A stretch of 6,471 nt of DNA from Bacilli bacterium. Lineage in GTDB: Bacteria > Bacillota_I > Bacilli_A > RF39 > UBA660. Numbering within the stretch: position 1 is the stretch's first letter; the number at the start of each line of letters is the position of its first letter. The translations under genes were made by a program, and so were the position numbers. The notes under the pieces are model-generated. The model was not told where the DNA came from, did not search any database, and worked only from the letters and a program-made list of their open reading frames with translations. The stretch lies in contig JAAWDB010000013.1 of NCBI GenBank assembly GCA_022793555.1, positions 1 to 6,471 on the forward strand, given 5' to 3'. Shown here piece by piece: positions 1 through 5,293 of this stretch.

Positions 1-384
1 CGCTACCCATAAAATTGTTTGTGTAAATAAAGGATTATCCAAAAAAAGAAAAATACCCAAAACAAAAAGAAAAAAGAAAGATTTATTTTTGACCAAACCT
101 AAATGTTCTATAGCATAAATGCCTCCAGTAATTAAAGCCGCAAGTAAAATATTAAAAACAAATTTATAATAGGTTAAAAAGTTAATTAATAGTCGACTAA
201 CAAAACGTCCTTCCCAATCAAAATACATTCCAATAGCCTGACCTATCATATGTCGTATGCCACGACTTCCAACAATATAATTTTGCCAATCATCTCCACT
301 TATGGGCATCCAAAAAGAAATAAGTAAAAAAAAGAGAAAAACTAAAAAATATTTTAGCCATTTTAAATCAAATAACTTTTTCAT
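1..384 (-). CDS. Polytopic membrane protein, N-terminal part (cut by window edge)
   Basis: The reading frame starts at ATG 382-384 and stays open for 128 codons to the left edge, so only the N-terminus is present. Upstream are a GGGAG ribosome binding site 7 nt from the start and a good promoter. The protein begins MKKLFDLKW and has a first hydrophobic helix at about residues 11-29. An acidic motif SGDDWQNY (29-36) follows directly, then WEGRF (57-61), with further helices near 75-95 and 102-116. An Asp pair just after the first helix, followed by a W-x-G-R-F motif, resembles large multi-spanning membrane proteins of the DUF6056 or GT-C glycosyltransferase-like type, such as those that modify surface glycans. 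That assignment is from memory of the pattern and is tentative. Its place next to an LCP gene fits a surface-polymer role. It has its own promoter and follows a terminator, so it is probably a separate transcription unit. Confidence 0.72.
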   Translation of the reverse strand, partial: MKKLFDLKWLKYFLVFLFFLLISFWMPISGDDWQNYIVGSRGIRHMIGQAIGMYFDWEGRFVSRLLINFLTYYKFVFNILLAALITGGIYAIEHLGLVKNKSFFFLFVLGIFLFLDNPLFTQTILWVA

Positions 385-408
385 AAACGTACTCCCACTA
401 TTAACGAC

Positions 409-437
409 AGTTTATCATGAAAACTACCCACTTTCAA
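409..437 (-). promoter_or_regulatory. Promoter for the left-edge membrane protein gene
   Basis: On the minus strand a -35 box TTGAAA (437-432) is separated by 17 nt from TAAACT (414-409). The -10 box is preceded by TGA, giving an extended -10. Transcription would start near 402, leaving a leader of about 18 nt that holds the GGGAG ribosome binding site (396-392). It lies just after the LCP terminator, as expected for a new transcription unit. Confidence 0.6.
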
Positions 438-442
438 GAAAA

Positions 443-466
443 GACAAAAAGAGACAACGTCTCTTT
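443..466 (-). terminator. Rho-independent terminator of the LCP gene
   Basis: On the minus strand the arms AAAGAGAC (466-459) and GTCTCTTT (455-448) form an 8-bp stem around a 3-nt loop. The transcript then runs into TTTTTGTCTTTTC. The first two bases of the LCP stop codon (TAA, 467-465) lie at the foot of the stem, so the gene ends inside its own terminator. Confidence 0.82.
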
Positions 467-1916
467 ACTCTAAAACTGCTTTTATTTCATTTATGGCAGC
501 ATTTACGGTATTCATATCAGGATTCATCACATAACTACGTAAATTAGTCAAATGCACATAGTTTTCTCCATCCGTTCCATTTACCGATTGCTCTTTAATC
601 TCCCAATTTGCTCCGTCAATCGTTTCTTTTATAAAATCTGTAATAACTTCCCTTGGAATATTCGTTTGATATAAATCATTAAGCGAATTTAAAATATTAT
701 TATAATTTGTAATCGTATTTGTACTTAATAATTGTTTGAAAATAGCTTTAATAATTTGTTGACAATTCTTTTGCCGTTGGCGATCACCATCAGGAAATGC
801 TAGTCTTTCCCGAGCCACTGTTAATGTTTCAATTCCATTAAAATGATGACATCCTTTGGTAACATACATCTTTTCTCCATGTTGATCATTATAATCATCT
901 AAGATCTTTGCATGTGTCGTTTTAAAACTAATATCTGAACAATATTCTATTCCCCCTATTTCATCTACTAATCTCACTAAACTATGTGTTTGAACTTTAA
1001 TATAATAACCAAGTTCAATACCAAGAAAATCTTCAAGTGACTTTCGATTAGTCTCAATTCCTCTTGCCCCCATAAAACTTAATGTATCCCTTTTTCCATC
1101 AAATCCTGCTACTGGAATATAATAATCTCTTGGAAAACTAGTCATTAATACCTGATGGCGATCCATATTAACCGTAATAACCATATTAAAGTCCATTAAA
1201 CTATTAGTAAAATCATTGCCACCAACATAAATACTAAATTTGTTTCCTGTAGTTTCTACTTCACTATCTACTTCTGTATCAAACCTAACTTCATCTATCA
1301 CCTTAAACTGCTCACGTTTTAAATCTTTATTAATATCAAAAACCAAATTATAATTAGTTTGTTCTATTAACATCACAGGTATAGCCTGAGCAAGTACATT
1401 TTGAAACATGGTAATTACATCATCATATGGCACAAAAGAAAATTCCTTACCACTTTTACTTCGTAAACTTTTCATCGCATCTTCCATAAGCGCTGATGCA
1501 CTATAATAGCCAATCGATGATGAAATAGAAGAAATATCATCTAAAGTACTTTCTTTTGCTGAAACCAAATAATAAACCGTAGTATAACTAGATTTTCGAT
1601 TTCGAAATGACTGATTTAAAAAAGCATCAGTATGATATAAATAATAACAACCAATCATACTAATTGATCCTATAAGGATTAATATACTAAGTGCTATAAT
1701 TTTTAATCCTTTTTTAAATTTAAAAATAGCAAATAAAGAAAGACAAGATATAAAGAAAAAAACACCAAGAATAATCCCAAAATATAAACCAGGGAGAACA
1801 TTTAATTTTCCTAAAAAAATGAAAAAAATAATCATTAAAATAATGCAAATGATTCCGATAATTTTAAACGTTTTAGAAAATTTTCCATTCTTAATTTTCT
1901 TTTTTACTTGTGCCAT
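465..1916 (-). CDS. CpsA-type LytR-CpsA-Psr (LCP) cell wall glycan transferase
   Basis: This 483-residue protein starts at ATG 1914-1916 after GAGGTGG. Three hydrophobic helices (about 17-37, 43-65 and 71-93) are followed by an extracellular accessory region (about 110-220) and a C-terminal LCP catalytic domain (about 225-400). That order and length match streptococcal CpsA. LCP enzymes transfer undecaprenyl-linked polymers such as capsule or teichoic acid to peptidoglycan at the outer membrane face. Visible signatures are VGGND (231-235), FNMVITVN (243-250), SFPRDYYI (260-267), VDEIGGIEY (317-325) and ARERLAFPDGDRQRQ (368-382). The arginine pair R369/R371, R263 and the aspartates expected to bind pyrophosphate and metal are present. 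The Arg usually two residues before the second Asp (S-R-S-D) appears to be Leu240, with a shorter loop. Cys326 and Cys356 lie in the exported part and could pair. The gene is flanked by terminators and has its own candidate promoter. Confidence 0.93.
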   Translation of the reverse strand: MAQVKKKIKNGKFSKTFKIIGIICIILMIIFFIFLGKLNVLPGLYFGIILGVFFFISCLSLFAIFKFKKGLKIIALSILILIGSISMIGCYYLYHTDAFLNQSFRNRKSSYTTVYYLVSAKESTLDDISSISSSIGYYSASALMEDAMKSLRSKSGKEFSFVPYDDVITMFQNVLAQAIPVMLIEQTNYNLVFDINKDLKREQFKVIDEVRFDTEVDSEVETTGNKFSIYVGGNDFTNSLMDFNMVITVNMDRHQVLMTSFPRDYYIPVAGFDGKRDTLSFMGARGIETNRKSLEDFLGIELGYYIKVQTHSLVRLVDEIGGIEYCSDISFKTTHAKILDDYNDQHGEKMYVTKGCHHFNGIETLTVARERLAFPDGDRQRQKNCQQIIKAIFKQLLSTNTITNYNNILNSLNDLYQTNIPREVITDFIKETIDGANWEIKEQSVNGTDGENYVHLTNLRSYVMNPDMNTVNAAINEIKAVLE

Positions 1917-1946
1917 ACGCCACCTCGATTTTTCTAACTTACTAAA

Positions 1947-1955
1947 ACTATATCA
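1947..1955 (-). promoter_or_regulatory. Extended -10 promoter for the LCP gene
   Basis: The minus strand reads TGATATAGT (1955-1947), an extended -10 with five of six TATAAT matches. A weak -35 candidate TTGCTC (1975-1970) lies 17 nt upstream, inside the preceding terminator hairpin. Initiation near 1940 would give a leader of about 24 nt containing the GAGGTGG ribosome binding site. Confidence 0.5.
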
Positions 1956-1984
1956 AAAAAAAAGAAGAAGAGCAAACCTCTTCT
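1955..1984 (-). terminator. Rho-independent terminator after the 178-residue protein gene
   Basis: On the minus strand AGAAGAG (1984-1978), a 5-nt loop and CTCTTCT (1972-1966) form a perfect 7-bp stem. TC and nine consecutive T follow (1963-1955). The stem begins 22 nt after the stop codon of the upstream gene. Confidence 0.85.
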
Positions 1985-2006
1985 AAACAAATTAATAACT
2001 TAAAAC

Positions 2007-2543
2007 TTAAAAAATCTCTTCATACTTTTTGCTAATGCTTCGGATATAATGATCATCTAAGATATTTTCCTGAACTAAAAATTGTTCAACTTTAGTTTCA
2101 TTACTATACCCATCAAAATCGCCATTTGGACGACTTTGACAAATCATCAAATCTCCTTGCACTTTATAAAAATATTCTATCCATAAACGTAAATATAGTC
2201 GTTCAATTTCACTTAATGAAGAAGGACAATAACACATACCTAGTGGAGTATCTTCCAATTTTACTCTCTTAATCTGCCAAATCACACTTTGATAATATCG
2301 TGTAAAATCAAGACATGCCTTAAAGATTTCCTCTCGTTCTAATAGTTTAAAAATGTCAAAATCATCAGGAATTAATCCTTGACACATCCATTTTTGCAAA
2401 ATTTTATAATGGAAATCCCAAGAAGTCGAAGATACTTGAGAAATATCGCGACCATTTCCTTTAATAGGATTCGGATAAACATAAGCTAAATTTGTTCTTT
2501 GCAAAACTTTCATTTTATCATCATTTAATAATAACGGTTTCAT
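2007..2543 (-). CDS. Soluble protein of unknown function, 178 residues
   Basis: I do not recognise this family. The ATG at 2541-2543 is preferred because GGTGGG sits 7 nt upstream; the frame also extends to a TTG at 2558, but that TTG overlaps the ribosome binding site. The protein starts MKPLLLNDDKMK. It has no signal peptide or membrane helix, so it is probably cytoplasmic. It is rich in aromatic and charged residues, with clusters such as TSWDFHYKILQKWM, DFTRYYQSVIWQIKR and LYLRLWIEYFYK, which suggests a helical bundle. A CYCP motif is present in the middle, but there are no clear metal-binding sets or nucleotide-binding loops. It follows the 38-residue microprotein by 36 nt and ends in a terminator, so the two may form a small operon inserted between vanZ and the LCP gene. 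The ORF is intact and has normal stop and start signals, so it is likely a real gene. Confidence 0.75.
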   Translation of the reverse strand: MKPLLLNDDKMKVLQRTNLAYVYPNPIKGNGRDISQVSSTSWDFHYKILQKWMCQGLIPDDFDIFKLLEREEIFKACLDFTRYYQSVIWQIKRVKLEDTPLGMCYCPSSLSEIERLYLRLWIEYFYKVQGDLMICQSRPNGDFDGYSNETKVEQFLVQENILDDHYIRSISKKYEEIF

Positions 2544-2562
2544 ACCATCACCCACCAATAAG

Positions 2563-2571
2563 AATATATCA
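2563..2571 (-). promoter_or_regulatory. Possible extended -10 element ahead of the 178-residue protein
   Basis: The minus strand reads TGATATATT (2571-2563), between the stop of the 38-residue ORF and the next ATG. No good -35 box is visible, and the resulting leader would be only about 13 nt, starting at the ribosome binding site. It could add expression of the second gene independent of the first. Confidence 0.3.
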
Positions 2572-2579
2572 CAATATCC

Positions 2580-2696
2580 TTATTTTTTCCACCACCGATT
2601 TTTTGCAAAGTATTCTTCTTCCCTTTTACTAGCTCGACCTGACATAGCACAAAACGAATAACAAAAAAAGAAAAGAAATAAAAATAAGATAATCAT
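2580..2696 (-). CDS. Single-pass membrane microprotein, 38 residues
   Basis: This short ORF runs from ATG 2694-2696 to TAA 2580-2582. A strong ribosome binding site, GAGGCGG (2708-2702), lies 5 nt before the ATG, which is the main reason to call it real. Residues 1-18 are almost wholly hydrophobic and Phe/Leu-rich (MIILFLFLFFFC...) with Cys12 and Cys16. The remainder is charged and probably cytoplasmic (SGRASKREEEYFAK), ending in NRWWKK. By the positive-inside rule the N-terminus would face out. No lipobox or signal-peptidase site is convincing. Its function is unknown; small proteins of this shape often bind and regulate a larger membrane partner. It may be co-transcribed with the 178-residue gene 36 nt downstream. 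Confidence 0.62.
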   Translation of the reverse strand: MIILFLFLFFFCYSFCAMSGRASKREEEYFAKNRWWKK

Positions 2697-2732
2697 ATTT
2701 ACCGCCTCAAATCTTTATGACAAAAAAAATTC

Positions 2733-2745
2733 AACAAAATTTGTT
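2733..2745. repeat. 13-bp palindrome in the microprotein leader region
   Basis: AACAAAATTTGTT is a perfect inverted repeat of 6-bp arms around one central base. It lies 25 to 37 nt upstream of the microprotein ribosome binding site. Its centre is too short for an RNA hairpin, so a protein operator is possible. In such AT-rich DNA it may also occur by chance. Confidence 0.25.
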
Positions 2746-2795
2746 CTTTTATAATATACCCTTTTTTCTAATATATTATGAGTAGATAACACGAT

Positions 2796-2833
2796 AAAAC
2801 AAAAAAACATAGTATTTATGAATTTATACTATG
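2796..2833 (-). terminator. Rho-independent terminator of the VanZ-family gene
   Basis: On the minus strand CATAGTAT (2833-2826) and ATACTATG (2815-2808) form a perfect 8-bp stem with a 10-nt loop. It is followed by TTTTTTTGTTTT. The stem has only two G-C pairs. The VanZ stop codon (2818-2816) lies in the loop, so the gene ends within the hairpin. Confidence 0.78.
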
Positions 2834-3295
2834 CAATAAACGCTTTTTTTGAAAAAAAGATATAACTACGATAAATAATAAACTTAATAAAGATCCACAA
2901 CAATCAATAAAAATATCCAAAACTCTTCCATCACGTCCAGCAACAAAAATCTGATGAAGCTCATCTAAACAACTACATCCTAAGCAAATGCAAAATGAAA
3001 AGAAAAGACGCTGTTGAATAGTCATTTTATACTCTTTTAAAAGTAGAAAAACCAAAATTTCCAAAATAAAAAAGACACTCAAATGTGCACATTTACGTAC
3101 CAAAAAAGATAAATTATAAGACAATAAAGTGGTATTTGAAAAATTTTTTTTCACCCATTCGACGATTCTATTAGACATAGCTAGACTCTGATTTCCTTGC
3201 TTTGCCGAACAATAATAAATAAAAAGAAGCCATGCGATAAATAATAGCCACTTAAAAAACTTCTTTTTATTAATCTTCGATATCAAAGTAACCAT
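2816..3295 (-). CDS. VanZ-family membrane protein
   Basis: VanZ-family proteins are small polytopic membrane proteins named after a teicoplanin-resistance accessory gene; their biochemical role is unsettled, and they often sit beside cell-envelope genes. From ATG 3293-3295 the protein has 159 residues, with helices near 13-30, 65-86, 96-110 and 127-148. Family motifs are visible: FIYYCSAKQGNQS (25-37), VRKCAHLSVFF (66-76) and DELHQIFVAGRDGRVLDIFID (111-131, core DELHQ and GRDGR). The frame is open further upstream to TTG codons (3302-3307), but these lie too close to the AAGGA at about 3308-3314. The ATG is preferred because it overlaps the stop of a well-initiated 20-codon ORF (TAATG), which suggests translational coupling. 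An alternative is that one missing A in an upstream A6 run hides a longer N-terminus. A role in resistance should not be assumed; envelope-polymer context is the safer reading. Confidence 0.88.
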   Translation of the reverse strand: MVTLISKINKKKFFKWLLFIAWLLFIYYCSAKQGNQSLAMSNRIVEWVKKNFSNTTLLSYNLSFLVRKCAHLSVFFILEILVFLLLKEYKMTIQQRLFFSFCICLGCSCLDELHQIFVAGRDGRVLDIFIDCCGSLLSLLFIVVISFFQKKRLLHSINS

Positions 3296-3357
3296 TAATG
3301 ACAACAAATCCTTTTTTGTATAACTTTAGCCATATTATTTTGAAATACTTCTCTCAT
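3295..3357 (-). CDS. 20-codon leader ORF overlapping the vanZ-family start
   Basis: ATG 3355-3357 is preceded by AAAGGAG (3373-3367) with a 9-nt gap, one of the best ribosome binding sites in the window. The ORF reads MREVFQNNMAKVIQKRICCH and stops at TAA 3297-3295, sharing one base with the VanZ ATG. It may be a leader peptide whose translation delivers ribosomes to VanZ. The other reading is that it is the true VanZ N-terminus broken by a one-base deletion in the A6 run (plus-strand T6, 3312-3317). Adding one A would fuse it in frame to VanZ as a 180-residue protein. I cannot decide between these from this sequence alone. Confidence 0.45.
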   Translation of the reverse strand: MREVFQNNMAKVIQKRICCH

Positions 3358-3400
3358 GTTCTATATCTCCTTTATTATAATTAAAAACGGTATAAAAAAC

Positions 3401-4567
3401 CTAATCTCTACTATAAAGGTCTCGTGTATAAATCTTATCAATAAAAGGTTTCAACGCTTCATCAATTCGATTAGCAACGACCAAATCACTCATCAAAATA
3501 AAATCATTAAAATCTGAGATAACTTCACATCCAACAAAAATTTGTTCCTTTAATGTTGGTTCAAAAATAACAATTCTTACTTTAGCATCTTTTAAATATT
3601 CAATAACTCCTTGAATCGAACTTGCACGAAAATTATCTGAATCCATTTTCATTGTTAAACGATAAACCCCTACAACTTTAGGATTTTTCTTTAAAATCTG
3701 ACGAGCTATATGTTCTTTTCTAGTATTATTACTTTGTACAATAGCACTAATTAAATTCTCTGGTACATTCTGATAATTTGCTTTTAATTGCTTTGTATCT
3801 TTGGGTAAACAATAACCACCATAACCAAAGGATGGATTATTATAATGATCTCCTATTCTGGGATCTAGACATACTCCATCAATAATATCTTTTGTACAAA
3901 GATCTTTAAGTTCAGCATAAGTATCAAGCTCATTAAAATAGGCAACTCTTAAAGCTAAATAAGTATTAGCAAATAACTTAATTGCCTCAGCTTCTGTGGG
4001 ATCCGTAAACTTAACTACCACATCTTTCTTTATTGCTCCATCTAAAAGTAACTTAGCAAATTGTTCTGCACGACTGCTTTTTTCTCCTACAATAATTCGC
4101 GAAGGATAAAGATTATCATACAATGCCTTACCCTCTCTTAAAAATTCTGGTGAAAAAATTAGTCGATTAGTGTGATACTTTTGACGCATTTCCCTAACAA
4201 ATCCTACGGGAATAGTAGACTTAATCACCATTACTGCATCACTTTCCATACTAACAACCTTTTGAATAACATCTTCAACGCTAGAAGTATCAAAATAATT
4301 TTTTTCATCATCATAATTCGTTGGTGTACTAATAATAATAAATTGCGCATCACCAAAGGCCTCTTGATAATCTAATGTAGCCCTCAAATTTAGCTCTTTA
4401 TTTCGAAAAAATTCTTCAATTTCTAAATCTTGAATCGGAGAAATACGTTGATTAATTTTTTCTACCTTTTCTTTAACGACATCAAAAGCTACTACCTCAT
4501 TGTTCTGTGCTAATAAAGTAGCCAATGATAACCCAACATATCCTGTTCCTGCAACTGCTATCTTCAA
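3401..4567 (-). CDS. ugd: UDP-glucose 6-dehydrogenase
   Basis: This enzyme oxidises UDP-glucose to UDP-glucuronate with two NAD+ in the cytoplasm, supplying uronic acid for capsule. The start is a TTG (4567-4565) placed 8 nt after a perfect AAAGGAGG (4583-4576), giving 388 residues, normal for the short bacterial form. The frame continues upstream to another TTG at 4594, but that would place the ribosome binding site inside the gene. The N-terminal Rossmann fold carries [11 protein letters not shown] (residues 2-12; Gly7, 9, 12). STPTNYD follows at 80-86, [10 protein letters not shown] at 139-148 and [17 protein letters not shown] at 197-213. [13 protein letters not shown] (248-258) contains the catalytic Cys253. 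A C-terminal UDP-binding domain covers about 300-388. It lies 39 nt after cpsD, so probably the same operon. In capsule-kinase systems Ugd is a known substrate of the BY-kinase, which would suit this pairing. Confidence 0.96.
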   Translation of the reverse strand: MKIAVAGTGYVGLSLATLLAQNNEVVAFDVVKEKVEKINQRISPIQDLEIEEFFRNKELNLRATLDYQEAFGDAQFIIISTPTNYDDEKNYFDTSSVEDVIQKVVSMESDAVMVIKSTIPVGFVREMRQKYHTNRLIFSPEFLREGKALYDNLYPSRIIVGEKSSRAEQFAKLLLDGAIKKDVVVKFTDPTEAEAIKLFANTYLALRVAYFNELDTYAELKDLCTKDIIDGVCLDPRIGDHYNNPSFGYGGYCLPKDTKQLKANYQNVPENLISAIVQSNNTRKEHIARQILKKNPKVVGVYRLTMKMDSDNFRASSIQGVIEYLKDAKVRIVIFEPTLKEQIFVGCEVISDFNDFILMSDLVVANRIDEALKPFIDKIYTRDLYSRD

Positions 4568-4583
4568 AATTACTTCCTCCTTT

Positions 4584-4603
4584 AAACTAATCAAAATTAG
4601 TTT
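4584..4603 (-). promoter_or_regulatory. Intercistronic hairpin directly before the ugd ribosome binding site
   Basis: On the minus strand AAACTAAT (4603-4596), a 4-nt loop and ATTAGTTT (4591-4584) form a perfect 8-bp stem that ends at the base before AAAGGAGG. No T tract follows, so it is not a terminator. It has only one G-C pair and is weak. It could set the ugd/cpsD expression ratio by protecting mRNA or by exposing the ribosome binding site. Confidence 0.4.
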
Positions 4604-4606
4604 TTG

Positions 4607-5293
4607 TTAATCTTCAATATAATAGTTACCATAATAACTACTATGAACCTCAGGAACTTTATTTACAATAACACCAGCTACATCAGCTTCAACATTTTGA
4701 AGAGTTTTTTTCGTATTTTCTAATTGATCAATTTTGGTGTAATTAACAGCACAAACAACCACCGTTTTATCAACATTTTTAGCCATAACCACTGAATCTG
4801 TAAGACCTCCAACTGGTGTTCCATCACAAATGATATAATCATAATCTTTTCGTAAAATTTCCAGCAAAGCTTTATTCTTATTAGAATCCAATAATTCACT
4901 AGGATTTGGAGGAACAACTCCACTGGTAAGTAAATGTAAATTATGAATAAAAGTTTTTTTAATATAATCTGTATATTCCTTTTCAACATCTCCTAAGAGC
5001 AAATTAGAAAGACCTTTATCATTTGTAATATTAAATAAACGATGAAGTCTACCTTTTCTCAAATCACAATCAATCAATAATACTTTACTGCCATTTTGGG
5101 CAAAAGCCGTTGCTAAATTTGCACTGGTAAAACTTTTTCCTTCTCCAGGCACCGAAGATGTAACTAAAATGATTTGCACTTTTTTATCTGCGGATGAAAA
5201 TTGTAAATTAGTTCGAATAATACGTAAAGCTTCTGCAACTGAAGATTTCGGATTTCTTTCGACAATTAATTCAGTATTAATCATATCAGGCAT
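4607..5293 (-). CDS. cpsD: Capsular polysaccharide tyrosine autokinase (CpsD/CapB, BY-kinase)
   Basis: This 228-residue cytoplasmic protein is the ATP-binding half of a split bacterial tyrosine kinase; CpsC is its membrane activator. Seen in order: an EALRIIRTNLQFSS segment (21-34) typical of the oligomer interface, Walker A SSVPGEGKS (46-54), Walker A' LLIDCDLRKGRLH (72-84, Asp75 and Asp77) and a Walker B region YDYIICDGTPVGG (151-163). It ends in a tyrosine cluster with Tyr220, 221, 224 and 225, the probable autophosphorylation sites. The Walker B tail is DGTP where most relatives read D-x-P-P, a mild variation. The length is normal for the family. ATG 5293-5291 overlaps the CpsC stop (TAATG), with AGGAGG 9 nt upstream inside the cpsC reading frame, so the two are translationally coupled. 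No CpsB-type phosphatase partner is encoded in this window. Confidence 0.95.
   Translation of the reverse strand: MPDMINTELIVERNPKSSVAEALRIIRTNLQFSSADKKVQIILVTSSVPGEGKSFTSANLATAFAQNGSKVLLIDCDLRKGRLHRLFNITNDKGLSNLLLGDVEKEYTDYIKKTFIHNLHLLTSGVVPPNPSELLDSNKNKALLEILRKDYDYIICDGTPVGGLTDSVVMAKNVDKTVVVCAVNYTKIDQLENTKKTLQNVEADVAGVIVNKVPEVHSSYYGNYYIED

Noticed and set aside
302..547. Plus-strand ORF of 81 codons
   Set aside because: It runs antisense to the left-edge membrane gene and the LCP 3' end, spans a clear minus-strand terminator and promoter, and has no ribosome binding site.
2746..2800. Promoter for the 38-residue ORF
   Set aside because: Several AT-rich -10-like hexamers (for example around 2750-2760 and 2768-2778) are present, but none has a clear -35 or extended -10, so no single site can be named.
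2816..3295. VanZ as evidence for glycopeptide resistance
   Set aside because: No vanA-, vanH-, vanX- or regulator-like genes are present; VanZ-family proteins are common near ordinary envelope genes.
3374..3400. TATAAT-like box just before the 20-codon ORF
   Set aside because: A start point 7 nt downstream would fall in the AAAGGAG site, and no -35 is convincing; co-transcription with ugd 43 nt upstream is simpler.
4172..4375. Plus-strand ORF of 67 codons within ugd
   Set aside because: Lies wholly antisense to a well-conserved Ugd domain; low-complexity Ile/Asn-rich product with no start signal.
4720..4989. Minus-strand ORF of 89 codons within cpsD
   Set aside because: Out-of-frame shadow of cpsD, whose kinase motifs are intact across the same bases; no ribosome binding site.
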